Shown here: in pieces, positions 34,250 through 45,127 of the stretch
Layout: each line of letters begins with the position of its first letter
How positions within the stretch are numbered: position 1 is the stretch's first letter
Origin: Actinophytocola sp036378875
GTDB lineage: Bacteria > Actinomycetota > Actinomycetes > Mycobacteriales > Pseudonocardiaceae
Direction of reading: 5' to 3'
Assembly (NCBI RefSeq): GCF_036378875.1
Contig: NZ_DASUVO010000153.1
Coordinates: 62,001 to 126,000 of the forward strand
DNA length: 64,000 nucleotides
Program-made: the position numbers and the translations under genes
Notes under the pieces: model-generated
What the model was told of the DNA's origin: nothing
Database searches by the model: none
The model's input: the letters and a program-made list of their open reading frames with translations, nothing else

Positions 34250-35383
34250 ATGAAGATCCGCGTCGAGCGCGACGGTCTCGCCGACGCCGTCGCATGGGTC
34301 GCGCGCAGCCTGCCGACCAGACCGCCGGTTCCCGTTCTCGGCGGGATTCTCCTGGACGCGAGCTCGTCCGACGGGTTGACGATCTCCGGGTTCGACTACG
34401 AGGTGTCGGCGACCGTCGGCGTCGCGGCAACGATCGCGGACGGTGGCCGCACGCTCGTGTCCGGCCGGCTACTCGCGGACATCACCAAGTCCCTTCCGGC
34501 GCAACCGGTCGAGATCCTCGTCGACGGCGCACGCGTGTCGATCACCTGTGGCAGCGCGAAGTTCTCGCTGCCAACCATGCCGGTGGAGGACTACCCACAA
34601 CTCCCGGCGATGCCACCTCATGCCGGCGAACTCGCCGGCGAGGTGTTCGGGCTCGCGGTCAGTCAGGTCGCGGTGGCGGCCGGCAAGGACGACACGCTCC
34701 CGATGCTGACCGGCGTACGCGTGGAGATCGCCGGGAACAAGCTCACGCTCGTGGCGACCGACCGGTTTCGGTTGGCGATGCGCGAGTTCGAGTGGAAGCC
34801 CGACGAGGGGCTCGCGAGTCAGGGTGAGCTCGCGGTGCTCGTCCCGGCACGCACGCTCGCCGACGCGGCGAAGGCACTCGGCACGGCAGGCGCCACCGTG
34901 GAGCTCTCGCTCGCGCCCGGCGACGGGCTCATCGGTTTGTCCGGATCCGGACGGCGCACCACGAGCCGGCTCCTCGACACCGAGTTCCCGCGCTACCGCC
35001 AGTTGCTGCCGTCCGAGCAGACCGCGGCCGCCATCGTCGAGGTGGGGGCTCTCGTCGAGGCCATCAAGCGCGTGTCGCTGGTGGCCGAGCGCGGCACCCA
35101 GGTCCGGCTCGAGTTCGGGGACGGCGGCCTGCGCCTGTCCGCCGGCGGCGACGACGAGGGCTCGGCGGAGGAAGAGCTGTCGGTCGAGTACAACGGCGAG
35201 CCGGTGACGATCGCGTTCAACCCGAGCTTCCTCCAGGAGGGACTCGGTGCCCTGCACGCGGACCGTGCCGAGTTGTCCTTCACCACACCGAGTCGCCCGG
35301 CACTGATCAAGCCGGTGGGTGACGATGGAAATGTCACTCCGGGGTACCTGCACCTGCTCATGCCGGTGCGCCTCCCCGGCTGA
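34250..35383 (+). CDS. dnaN: DNA polymerase III beta sliding clamp
   Basis: A 377-aa clamp that tethers the replicative polymerase. Family motifs: MKIRVERDGLADAVAWVARSLP, PVPVLGGILLDAS, the central VAAGKDDTLPMLTGVRVE, LVATDRFRLAMREF, and the C-terminal end GNVTPGYLHLLMPVRLPG (typical actinobacterial Beta-clamp end). The ATG has GGAAAGGAC upstream. It follows oriC and leads the rightward cluster gnd-recF-dciA. Confidence 0.97.
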   Translation: MKIRVERDGLADAVAWVARSLPTRPPVPVLGGILLDASSSDGLTISGFDYEVSATVGVAATIADGGRTLVSGRLLADITKSLPAQPVEILVDGARVSITCGSAKFSLPTMPVEDYPQLPAMPPHAGELAGEVFGLAVSQVAVAAGKDDTLPMLTGVRVEIAGNKLTLVATDRFRLAMREFEWKPDEGLASQGELAVLVPARTLADAAKALGTAGATVELSLAPGDGLIGLSGSGRRTTSRLLDTEFPRYRQLLPSEQTAAAIVEVGALVEAIKRVSLVAERGTQVRLEFGDGGLRLSAGGDDEGSAEEELSVEYNGEPVTIAFNPSFLQEGLGALHADRAELSFTTPSRPALIKPVGDDGNVTPGYLHLLMPVRLPG

Positions 35384-35404
35384 TCGCCTTTCCAGGAGGA
35401 AGCA

Positions 35405-36319
35405 ATGCAGCTCGGTCTCGTCGGTCTCGGCCGGATGGGCTTCAACATGCGCGAGCGGTTGCGCGCGGCCGGCCACGAGGTGGTCGGTTTCGACCGCAAC
35501 CCGGACGTGAGCGACGCGACGTCACTCGCCGACCTGGTGTCGAAGCTGTCCGGGCCTCGCGTCGTGTGGGTGATGGTGCCGGCCGGCGAGCCGACCCGCC
35601 AGACGGTCACGGAGCTGAGTGGTCTGCTGTCCGCCGGTGATCTGGTGATCGACGGCGGCAACTCGCGGTTCTCCGACGACACCAACCACGCGGCTCTGCT
35701 CGCCGAGAAGGACATCGCGTATCTCGACTGCGGGGTGTCCGGTGGTGTGTGGGGCAAGGACAACGGTTACGGGCTCATGGTCGGCGGCGACGCCGAGGAC
35801 GTCGAGCGCGTGATGCCGATCTTCGACGCGCTGCGCCCGGACGGTCCGCGCGAGGAGGGCTTCGCGCACGCGGGCCCGGTTGGCGCCGGCCACTACGCGA
35901 AGATGATTCACAACGGCATCGAGTACGGCCTGATGCAGGCCTACGCCGAGGGCTTCGAACTGCTCGAGGCCGCGAAGATCATCGAGGATGTGCCCGGGGT
36001 CGTCAAGGCGTGGCAGCGCGGCACGGTCGTCCGGTCCTGGCTGCTCGACCTGCTGGTCCGCGCGCTGGACTCCGACCCGGAACTCGACGACCTACGCGGA
36101 CACGTCGAGGACTCCGGCGAGGGTCGGTGGACCGTCGAGGAGGCCATCAACCTCGCGGTGCCGGCGCCGGTGATCTCGGCGGCGCTGTTCGCCCGGTTCC
36201 GCTCGCGGCAGGACGACTCGCCGGCCATGCGTGCCGTCGCCTCGCTGCGCCAGCAGTTCGGCGGGCATGCCGTGCAGGCGGCGGGCCCGTCCTCCGGCGC
36301 GGGCAGCACGCAAGGCTGA
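35405..36319 (+). CDS. gnd: 6-phosphogluconate dehydrogenase, decarboxylating (short form)
   Basis: A 304-aa NAD(P)-dependent dehydrogenase of the pentose phosphate pathway, converting 6-phosphogluconate to ribulose 5-phosphate and CO2. N-terminal nucleotide motif LGLVGLGRMGFNMRERL. The substrate motif is DGGNSRF, and DCGVSGGVWG and HYAKMIHNGIEYGLMQAYAEGF hold the catalytic Lys and Glu. At about 300 aa it is the short, YqeC-type form, not the 470-aa form. AGGAGGAAGC precedes the ATG. Placement between dnaN and recF is known in several actinobacteria, but not M. tuberculosis. Confidence 0.94.
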   Translation: MQLGLVGLGRMGFNMRERLRAAGHEVVGFDRNPDVSDATSLADLVSKLSGPRVVWVMVPAGEPTRQTVTELSGLLSAGDLVIDGGNSRFSDDTNHAALLAEKDIAYLDCGVSGGVWGKDNGYGLMVGGDAEDVERVMPIFDALRPDGPREEGFAHAGPVGAGHYAKMIHNGIEYGLMQAYAEGFELLEAAKIIEDVPGVVKAWQRGTVVRSWLLDLLVRALDSDPELDDLRGHVEDSGEGRWTVEEAINLAVPAPVISAALFARFRSRQDDSPAMRAVASLRQQFGGHAVQAAGPSSGAGSTQG

Positions 36320-36320
36320 G

Positions 36321-37469
36321 GTGTACGTCCGACACTTACAGGTCACCGACTTCCGCTCGTGGAAGCACGCCGACCTGGAGCTGGAGCCAGGGCCGGCGGT
36401 GCTGGTCGGCCAGAACGGGCAGGGCAAGACCAACCTGGTCGAGGCCCTCGGTTACGCGGCGACGCTCGGCTCGCACCGGGTGGCGACCGACGCGCCGCTG
36501 ATCCGGCACGGCTGCACCCGCGCGATCGTGCGGACCGCGATCGTCAACGAGGGCCGCGAGCTGACGATCGAACTGGAGATCACCGCGGGCAAGGCCAACC
36601 GTGCGCGGGTGAACCGGGCACCCGTCCCCAAGACGAGGGACGTGCTCGGGATCCTGCGCACGGTGTTGTTCGCGCCGGAGGACCTGGCGCTCGTGCGGGG
36701 CGACCCGAGCGAGCGACGCCGGTTCCTCGACGAGCTCCTGGTGTTGCGTGCCCCCCGGTACGCCGGGGTCCGTGCCGACTACGACCGGGTGCTGCGGCAG
36801 CGGAACGCGTTGCTGAAGTCGTCCGGCCACGCCCGGCGGGCCGGCTCGAAAGGTGACATCGGCACGCTCGACGTGTGGGACGGGCACCTCGCCCGCCATG
36901 GCGCCGAGCTGCTGGCCGCCCGGCTGGACCTGGTCGCGGACATGGCTTCGCACGTCACCGACGCGTACGCCGGGGTCGCCCCGGAGTCGCGGCCGGCGAC
37001 GATCCGGTACCGGTCGGGCATCGCCGACTCGTTCCCGGACGAGTACGGCACGGCCGGAGCACGCGCGGACAGAGAGGTGTTGACCGACGCCCTGCTCGCC
37101 GCGATGGTGGCGAACCGGGACCAGGAGCTGGACCGGGGGGTGAGCCTCGTCGGCCCTCACCGCGACGAGCTGGAGTTGACGCTCGACCAGGTCCCCGCGA
37201 AGGGGTACGCGTCGCACGGGGAGTCGTGGTCGTTCGCGCTCGCGCTGCGGCTCGGCTCCTACGAGCTGTTGCGCGCCGACGGCAGCGAGCCGGTGCTGGT
37301 GCTCGACGACGTGTTCGCCGAGCTGGACCGCCGCAGGCGAGAGCGACTCGCCGAAGTGGCGGTCGCGGCAGAACAGGTGCTCGTGACCGCCGCGGTGGCG
37401 GAGGATGTGCCGAGCGAGTTGGCTGGCGCTCGCTACCTTGTCGCCGACGGGGAGGTCAACCGTGAGTAA
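36321..37469 (+). CDS. recF: DNA replication and repair protein RecF
   Basis: A 382-aa SMC-like ATPase acting in gap repair and restart with RecO and RecR. Walker A GQNGQGKTNLVEALGY near residue 33, RecF signature FAPEDLALVRGDPSERRRFLDE, signature loop SLVGPHRDE, Walker B VLVLDDVFAELDR at the end. GTG start is 1 bp after the gnd stop. The 3' end overlaps the dciA start by 8 bp. Confidence 0.96.
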   Translation: MYVRHLQVTDFRSWKHADLELEPGPAVLVGQNGQGKTNLVEALGYAATLGSHRVATDAPLIRHGCTRAIVRTAIVNEGRELTIELEITAGKANRARVNRAPVPKTRDVLGILRTVLFAPEDLALVRGDPSERRRFLDELLVLRAPRYAGVRADYDRVLRQRNALLKSSGHARRAGSKGDIGTLDVWDGHLARHGAELLAARLDLVADMASHVTDAYAGVAPESRPATIRYRSGIADSFPDEYGTAGARADREVLTDALLAAMVANRDQELDRGVSLVGPHRDELELTLDQVPAKGYASHGESWSFALALRLGSYELLRADGSEPVLVLDDVFAELDRRRRERLAEVAVAAEQVLVTAAVAEDVPSELAGARYLVADGEVNRE

Positions 37470-38175
37470 TCGACAGCGAGCGACACGGGGAGTGACACAC
37501 GGTGCTGTGACCGGTCACACACCTGGGGACAAACCTGTGGATAGTGTGGATAACACGGTCACCCCGCGTCCCTCCGCAACCCCAGATGGGGGTGAATCGG
37601 GCGACCTGACCACCCGAAAGGGTGTTGATGTTGACAAGGATCCGCGTTCCACCACGGACGGTGACTATCCACAACTTCGTGGCTCGGACCTCGCGCGTGC
37701 CGCCCTGGCCGCCGCGAAGGCCGCGGCGGGCGGCCCCGAGGCCAAGAAGAAGTCCGTCGCACGCGGCGCGGGCGCGGTCAACCGGCGCAGGCGCCGCTGG
37801 TCCGCTGCCGGCGCCGACGAGCGTGATCCCCAGCCCCTCGGCCGGCTCGTCGGCCGCATCGCCCTCGAACGCGGTTGGAACGGCCAGCTGACCACCGGCC
37901 GGCTCTTCGACCGATGGTCAGTGATCGTCGGCGAGGAAGTCGCGGAGCACGCGCGGCCCGTCGAGCTCAAGGACGCCGAGCTGACCGTCCAGACCGACTC
38001 CACCGCGTGGGCCACCCAGCTGCGGCTGCTGCAGAAGCAGCTGCTCGTCAAGATCGCCGCCGCCGTCGGAAACGACGTGGTCAAGCGGCTGAAGGTGCTC
38101 GGTCCGACCGCGCCGAGCTGGCGCTACGGACCACGACATGTGCGTGGTCGGGGGCCTCGCGACACCTACGGGTGA
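37462..38175 (+). CDS. dciA: DciA-type helicase-loading protein (DUF721, Rv0004 family)
   Basis: A 237-aa protein of the DUF721/DciA family, the ancestral loader or partner of the replicative helicase DnaB. The conserved part is residues 130-225 (GRLVGRIALERGWNGQLTTGRLF, WSVIVGEEVAEHARPVELKDAELTV, STAWATQLRLLQKQLLVKI). The first 110 residues are polar, low-complexity and presumably disordered. GTG start has GGAGGTCAACC. Within the 5' third are DnaA-box sequences (see separate entry). DUF721 genes sit between recF and gyrB across actinobacteria. Confidence 0.9.
   Translation: MSNRQRATRGVTHGAVTGHTPGDKPVDSVDNTVTPRPSATPDGGESGDLTTRKGVDVDKDPRSTTDGDYPQLRGSDLARAALAAAKAAAGGPEAKKKSVARGAGAVNRRRRRWSAAGADERDPQPLGRLVGRIALERGWNGQLTTGRLFDRWSVIVGEEVAEHARPVELKDAELTVQTDSTAWATQLRLLQKQLLVKIAAAVGNDVVKRLKVLGPTAPSWRYGPRHVRGRGPRDTYG
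37536..37673. promoter_or_regulatory. DnaA-box cluster inside the 5' third of dciA
   Basis: TGTGGATAG (37536), TGTGGATAA (37545, perfect) and CTATCCACA (37665, one mismatch) occur within 140 bp. They lie in the coding segment for the poorly conserved N-terminus (VDSVDNTV). Coding need for Val-Asp repeats could create them, so this is suggestive only. Confidence 0.5.
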
Positions 38176-38318
38176 CCCCGGGTGGCGCTACCGGGGGCGG
38201 AAGGTGTGAAATCCGCCTTCGAGGGTCCACGTACGCGTACGGGATCGGTCGGGAGCCCTTCCGGGCGTCTGTGACGGAGCTAGGGGTGTGTTCGCCGCAT
38301 TCTGCGGTCGTGCACCAG

Positions 38319-38324
38319 TACTAT
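38319..38324 (+). promoter_or_regulatory. gyrB -10 element
   Basis: TACTAT, 50 bp before the GTG. No clear -35 is visible. The 198-bp gap before gyrB holds no coding sequence I can support. Confidence 0.45.
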
Positions 38325-38373
38325 TGAGACTGGCGAACGGCCAGGCCCTTTCCGAACAGGAGAACCCCCGCCC

Positions 38374-40341
38374 GTGGCGAACAACAACCATGAGTACAAC
38401 GCGTCCTCCATCAAGAAACTGGAAGGCCTCGAAGCCGTTCGCAAGCGCCCCGGCATGTACATCGGGTCAACCGGTGAGCGCGGCCTCCACCACCTGATCC
38501 AGGAGGTCGTCGACAACTCCGTCGACGAGGCGATGGCCGGTTACGCGACGAAGGTCGAGGTCACGTTGCTGGCCGACGGCGGCGTGCGCGTCGTCGACGA
38601 CGGCCGCGGCATCCCGGTCGAGATCCACCCCGAGTACAACAGGCCGACGGTCGAGATCGTCCTGACCGAGCTGCACGCGGGCGGCAAGTTCGACAGCGAC
38701 ACCTACGCGGTGTCCGGCGGCCTGCACGGCGTCGGTGTCTCCGTGGTCAACGCGCTGTCCACCAAGCTCGACATCGAGGTGCACCGCAACGGCAAGGTCT
38801 GGCGCCAGCGCTACGACCGCTCCGAGCCGGGGCCGCTGACCGAACACGGCGAGACCGAGGGCACCGGTACGTCGGTCACCTTCTGGGCGGACGGCGAGAT
38901 CTTCGAGACCACCACGTACAACGCCGAGACCATCGCGCGCCGCCTCCAGGAGATGGCGTTCCTCAACAAGGGCCTCACGATGGTCCTGCGTGACGAGCGG
39001 GTGTCGGACGAGGAGACGCACGAGGACGCCGACGGCCAGGCCGCGCGGGTCAAGGACCGTACGTATCACTACCCGGGCGGGCTCGAGGACTTCGTCAAGC
39101 ACATCAACCACACCCGCGAGGCGATCCACTCGAGCGTCATCGCGTTCGAGGCGAAGGGCGACGGCCTCGAGGTCGAGGTGGCGATGCAGTGGAACACCGG
39201 CTACAGCGAGTCGGTGTACACGTTCGCCAACACGATCAACACGGCCGAGGGCGGCACCCACGAGGAGGGCTTCCGCGCCGCGCTGACCCGTGTGGTCAAC
39301 GTGTACGCGCGCGACAAGAAGCTGCTCAAGGAGAAGGACCAGAACCTCACCGGCGACGACATCCGCGAGGGCCTGGCCGCGATCATCTCCATCAAGCTCG
39401 CCGAGCCGCAGTTCGAGGGCCAGACCAAACAGAAGCTCGGCAACACCGAGGCCAAGACGTTCGTGCAGACGAACGCCAACGAGATGCTGGCCGACTGGTT
39501 CGAGCGCAACCCGTCCGACGCACGGACCATCGTCACGAAGTCGGTCTCCTCGGCGCAGGCCCGGATGGCGGCCCGCAAGGCGAGGGAGCTCGTTCGCCGC
39601 AAGGGCGCGCTCGACATCGGCGGCCTGCCAGGCAAGCTCAAGGACTGCCGGTCGACCAACCCGGAGGAGTGCGAGCTCTACATCGTGGAGGGCGACTCCG
39701 CGGGCGGCTCGGCCAAGGAGGGGCGGGACTCGCGGTTCCAGGCGATCCTCCCGATCCGCGGCAAGATCATCAACGTGGAGAAGGCCCGCATCGACCGGGT
39801 GCTCAAGAACACCGAGGTCCAGAGCCTGATCACCGCGCTGGGCACGGGCATCCACGAGGACTTCGACCTGTCGAAGCTGCGGTACCACAAGATCGTGCTG
39901 ATGGCGGACGCCGACGTCGACGGCCAGCACATCCGAACCCTGCTGCTGACGTTCCTGTTCCGCTTCATGCGCGGGCTGGTCGAGCACGGTCACGTGTACC
40001 TGGCGCAGCCGCCCCTGTACAAGATCAAGTGGCAGCGGACCGAACCGGAGTTCGCGTACTCGGACCGCGAGCGCGACGGCCTGATGAAGGCTGGGCTCGA
40101 GTCCGGCAAGAAGATCAACAAGGACGACGGCATCCAGCGCTACAAGGGTCTCGGCGAGATGAACGCCGACGAGCTGTGGGAGACCACGATGGACCCGGCG
40201 CACCGCCTGCTCCTGCAGGTGACGCTCGACGACGCAGCCACCGCCGACGAGCTGTTCAGCGTGCTGATGGGCGAGGACGTCGAGGCCCGCCGCTCGTTCA
40301 TCACCCGCAACGCCAAGGACGTCCGCTTCCTCGACGTGTAG
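38374..40341 (+). CDS. gyrB: DNA gyrase subunit B
   Basis: A 655-aa type IIA topoisomerase ATPase subunit. N-terminal ATP-binding motifs: KLEGLEAVRKRPGMYIGSTGERG, VDNSVDEAMAGY and GGLHGVGVSVVNALS. The Toprim region has EGDSAGGSAKEGRDSRFQAI and the metal motif DADVDGQHIRTLLLTF. The C-terminus includes KGLGEMN. GTG start with AGGAGAACCC upstream. It partners gyrA 30 bp downstream, the usual operon. Confidence 0.98.
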   Translation: MANNNHEYNASSIKKLEGLEAVRKRPGMYIGSTGERGLHHLIQEVVDNSVDEAMAGYATKVEVTLLADGGVRVVDDGRGIPVEIHPEYNRPTVEIVLTELHAGGKFDSDTYAVSGGLHGVGVSVVNALSTKLDIEVHRNGKVWRQRYDRSEPGPLTEHGETEGTGTSVTFWADGEIFETTTYNAETIARRLQEMAFLNKGLTMVLRDERVSDEETHEDADGQAARVKDRTYHYPGGLEDFVKHINHTREAIHSSVIAFEAKGDGLEVEVAMQWNTGYSESVYTFANTINTAEGGTHEEGFRAALTRVVNVYARDKKLLKEKDQNLTGDDIREGLAAIISIKLAEPQFEGQTKQKLGNTEAKTFVQTNANEMLADWFERNPSDARTIVTKSVSSAQARMAARKARELVRRKGALDIGGLPGKLKDCRSTNPEECELYIVEGDSAGGSAKEGRDSRFQAILPIRGKIINVEKARIDRVLKNTEVQSLITALGTGIHEDFDLSKLRYHKIVLMADADVDGQHIRTLLLTFLFRFMRGLVEHGHVYLAQPPLYKIKWQRTEPEFAYSDRERDGLMKAGLESGKKINKDDGIQRYKGLGEMNADELWETTMDPAHRLLLQVTLDDAATADELFSVLMGEDVEARRSFITRNAKDVRFLDV

Positions 40342-40371
40342 TCGTCACGGAATGCGCTTGAAAGGAACTTC

Positions 40372-42933
<2,562 letters not shown>

Positions 42934-42960
42934 AGCCGCGACACACTGTAGGGGACCCGC

Positions 42961-43848
42961 GTGACACCACCCGACAAGCCCGGACGCACCGACCAGGGAG
43001 CGGAGGCGGACCGCACGTCCGCCATCGCCACCAGCGGCCAGGCCAAGCAGGTCGACCAGGCCGCCGGGGGCACCCACGAGGGCAACGGAAACAAGCCGCC
43101 GGCCACTCCACCAGTGGCCGGCGCCGAGGACCTGGAGCTGAGCCACGGCACCCCGCCGCCGTGGCAGCGGGTGCAGAGCGAGCACAAGCCCGCCCAGCAA
43201 CCGCCGTTGAGCCCGACCCCACCTCCGGGGTCGGGGGAGAAGACCGTGCAGGTGGAACGCCCGGTGGTGACGGGCTCCGCCGCGCAGCGACTGTTCGGCG
43301 GTTCGGACGCACCGACGGTCAACGTGCCGCACAACCCGATCCGCACCCCCACCCCACCGGATGGCACCCCGGCACCCGCCCGTTCGGCGGTGAACCTGGA
43401 CAGTGGCAGCCCGTCGTCCACCGGTCCGCTCCGCGCGGTCGGGGTCGGCGCGGCGGCACCCAGCGCGCTTCGCCGCCCGGGCCGCGGCCCGCGAAGGGCG
43501 AACCTGCAGATCAAGCGCTTCGACCCGTGGTCGGTGCTGAAGCTGTCGCTGGTGCTGGGTGTGGCGCTGTTCTTCGTGTGGCTGGTGGCGGTGGGCATCC
43601 TGTACGCCGTGCTGGACGGCATGGGCGTGTGGGACAACCTGAACGGCATCTCGGACGAACTGCTGCAGGGCTCGAGCGAGTCGAGCGAGCCACTGATCAG
43701 CGCCGGCCGCGTGTTCGGCGTGGCGGCCATCATCGGTGCGGTGAACATCGTGCTGTTCAGCGCACTGGCCACAGTGGGCGCGTTCATCTACAACGTGTCC
43801 GCTGACCTGGCCGGAGGCCTGGAAGTCACCCTGGCGGAACGTGAATGA
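42961..43848 (+). CDS. DUF3566 transmembrane protein (Rv0007 family)
   Basis: A 295-aa protein in the place of M. tuberculosis Rv0007. Residues 1-175 are Pro-, Ala- and Thr-rich and disordered, ending in a basic patch (RRPGRGPRRANLQIKRFD). The DUF3566 core has two membrane segments (SLVLGVALFFVWLVAVGILYAVL, and GVAAIIGAVNIVLFSALATVGAFIYNV), with polar loops carrying a YAVLDGMGVWDNLN motif, and ends in DLAGGLEVTLAERE. Function is unknown; it is linked to gyrA throughout the order. GTG start follows TAGGGGACCC. Confidence 0.9.
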   Translation: MTPPDKPGRTDQGAEADRTSAIATSGQAKQVDQAAGGTHEGNGNKPPATPPVAGAEDLELSHGTPPPWQRVQSEHKPAQQPPLSPTPPPGSGEKTVQVERPVVTGSAAQRLFGGSDAPTVNVPHNPIRTPTPPDGTPAPARSAVNLDSGSPSSTGPLRAVGVGAAAPSALRRPGRGPRRANLQIKRFDPWSVLKLSLVLGVALFFVWLVAVGILYAVLDGMGVWDNLNGISDELLQGSSESSEPLISAGRVFGVAAIIGAVNIVLFSALATVGAFIYNVSADLAGGLEVTLAERE

Positions 43849-43879
43849 TCCGCGTGAGGTAGTCTTCTCCTCGCATCCG

Positions 43880-43953
43880 GGGCCTATAGCTCAGGCGGTT
43901 AGAGCACTTCGCTGATAACGAAGGGGTCGGAGGTTCAAGTCCTCCTAGGCCCA
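43880..43953 (+). tRNA. ileT: tRNA-Ile (GAT anticodon)
   Basis: 74 nt with acceptor GGGCCTA / TAGGCCC, T arm GGAGG TTCAAGT CCTCC, and anticodon loop TGATAA with GAT. CCA is not encoded. TAGTCT (43860-43865) is a suitable -10, about 15 bp before the tRNA. A strong terminator follows. The position after gyrA and DUF3566 matches ileT in mycobacteria. Confidence 0.97.
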
Positions 43954-43958
43954 CGGAA

Positions 43959-44000
43959 TACGGACGACCTTGCCAAATCGGGGTCGTCCGTACTCATTTT
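43959..44000 (+). terminator. terminator after tRNA-Ile
   Basis: 11-bp stem TACGGACGACC / GGTCGTCCGTA with a 12-nt loop, followed by CTCATTTT. Confidence 0.85.
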
Positions 44001-44135
44001 CAAGCCGCACCGAACCCGGCTTTTGATCCCCCAGGCACACACCCCCACAACCCGCACCTGTGGCAGACTTGTGGGGCCGCCCGCAAGGATCAACAGGGGT
44101 CGCGGACGGATAGTCTTGTTTTGCCGAAGGAGGCA

Positions 44136-44273
44136 ATGGACGTGAAGAAGCTTCTCGCACTGGCAGCCGTGGCTGGCGGCGTTCTCTTCGTGATTCGCCG
44201 CAACAAGTCGGCCAAGGCGCAGGACGACCTGTGGCGCGAGGCTACCGCTCCTGCCGCGGGCAAGAAGGCCTGA
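44136..44273 (+). CDS. DLW-39 family small membrane protein
   Basis: A 45-aa protein, MDVKKLLALAAVAGGV then LFVIRRNKSAKAQDDLWREA, with the signature DLW motif at residues 31-33 that names the family. It has an N-terminal hydrophobic helix and a basic/acidic tail. Very short proteins of this kind are often left unannotated. The ATG is preceded by GAAGGAGG. TAGTCT (44111-44116) is a possible -10. It lies between two tRNA genes, as in other actinobacteria. Role unknown. Confidence 0.85.
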   Translation: MDVKKLLALAAVAGGVLFVIRRNKSAKAQDDLWREATAPAAGKKA

Positions 44274-44287
44274 CGCAAGCCACGTGG

Positions 44288-44337
44288 CTGGCGGACCCCA
44301 GGTCCGCCAGCCCAGCGTGAGCGCGACCTCACGCTGG
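44288..44337 (+). terminator. tandem hairpins between DLW-39 and tRNA-Ala
   Basis: Hairpin one: CTGGCGGACC CCA GGTCCGCCAG (10-bp stem). Hairpin two: CCAGCGTGAG CGCGAC CTCACGCTGG (10-bp stem). They directly precede the tRNA start. Confidence 0.7.
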
Positions 44338-44340
44338 CAC

Positions 44341-44413
44341 GGGGACGTAGCTCAATTGGCAGAGCACTGCCTTTGCAAGGCAGGGGTTAGGGGTTCGATT
44401 CCCCTCGTCTCCA
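44341..44413 (+). tRNA. alaT: tRNA-Ala (TGC anticodon)
   Basis: 73 nt with acceptor GGGGACG / CGTCTCC (one G-U pair), T arm AGGGG TTCGATT CCCCT, anticodon stem CTGCC/GGCAG and loop TTTGCAA with TGC. CCA not encoded. It follows DLW-39 and matches alaT after ileT in mycobacteria. An integrase-like relic lies just downstream. Confidence 0.97.
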
Positions 44414-44519
44414 CGAAGACGACCTAGGGCAAGGCCCAGGTCAACGATTTGAACCCGCCGTCTGGGGCCGTGCGGTCCAGCCCGGTCACGTGGCGTGCCC
44501 TTGGTATGCCCCTCGTTTT

Positions 44520-44640
44520 CGGGCGGGCACGCTTGGCCTTCGGCCTAACGAACACCACGCCGGCCGGACCCGCTCTCGGCGAACTGCTCCATGTGCTCCC
44601 TTGGCTCTCCAAGAATGATCTTCTGGATAGCCACGGTCCG
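44520..44640 (-). pseudogene. frameshifted phage-integrase (tyrosine recombinase) fragment
   Basis: On the minus strand, in one frame, VRTVAIQKIILGEPREHMEQ continues with FAESG; a neighbouring frame continues GPAGVVFVRPKA. Together they resemble the actinobacterial integrase stretch TVAIPxx..REHxxxFAxxGPxGxVFVGPKG. A frameshift near 44567 splits the two, and the expected Gly before PK is Arg. No intact catalytic tyrosine region is seen. The remaining 44414-44742 holds no convincing gene. The location, directly after tRNA-Ala, is a usual integration site, so this looks like a relic of a lost integrated element. Confidence 0.5.
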
Positions 44641-44742
44641 CACCGGCCATGCTGACGAGCCAGACCACGTTCGTCCTGCGGTCCGGCCCTGCAGGTGGTG
44701 GATCAGCGGTCAAGCCGTCTTGGGCTGCTCGCGGCAGGATTG

Positions 44743-44979
44743 TCAGTCAGGGCATCTCGCCTGTGTGGTCACCTGGAACCTGGTCGTCTCACCCCACTGG
44801 ATGGTCGAGCCGTCGCAGAACAGGGTGAAGCCGCCGACCTGGACGTCGTGCGTGTTGTCCGTGTAGTACGCACGGTCGCACTGGTATCCGGCATTGCACT
44901 TCGGGATGGCCTGCGCCGGCGCCGCGGTCAGCAGCGGAACGACGGCCAGGGCGGACACGAAAGCCACTCGACGGATCAT
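44743..44979 (-). CDS. small secreted DUF6289-type protein
   Basis: A 78-aa protein with a signal peptide (MIRRVAFVSALAVVPLLTAA then PAQA) and a mature part of about 53 residues with four cysteines (IPKCNAGYQC, LFCDGST, TTQARCPD) predicted to form two disulfides. The pattern (AxAIP..., C-Y-Y/DN..., GGFTLFCDG, WG-TT) matches the DUF6289 family as I recall it. Function is unknown. Start is the ATG beginning the signal peptide. An inverted repeat lies 18-40 bp upstream. Confidence 0.65.
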   Translation of the reverse strand: MIRRVAFVSALAVVPLLTAAPAQAIPKCNAGYQCDRAYYTDNTHDVQVGGFTLFCDGSTIQWGETTRFQVTTQARCPD

Positions 44980-44996
44980 GCGTCGCCTCCACGAGT

Positions 44997-45019
44997 TAAC
45001 GTGACTTTCTCTCACGTTA
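44997..45019. promoter_or_regulatory. inverted repeat between the DUF6289 and DUF2020 genes
   Basis: TAACGTGA CTTTCTC TCACGTTA, perfect 8-bp arms. Centred about 30 bp from the DUF6289 start, in a divergent gap; candidate operator, or a 5' hairpin of the DUF6289 mRNA. Confidence 0.45.
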
Positions 45020-45127
45020 GTCGCGTGTACTCGCTTCGCAATCAGCCGTTCGGCGTCAGTGACCTGCTGCGTGCGTAGCGTTACCCCTACGAGGCCCGAT
45101 GACGCGATGTGGTTGACTCAGCGGCCT

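Noticed and set aside
38467..40203. A long minus-strand open frame opposite gyrB
   Set aside because: Antisense to gyrB, no ribosome site, and composition typical of shadow frames.
44341..44413. tRNA-Ala as a target of a currently present integrated element
   Set aside because: No second copy of the tRNA 3' end and no intact integrase are visible in the window; only a relic remains.
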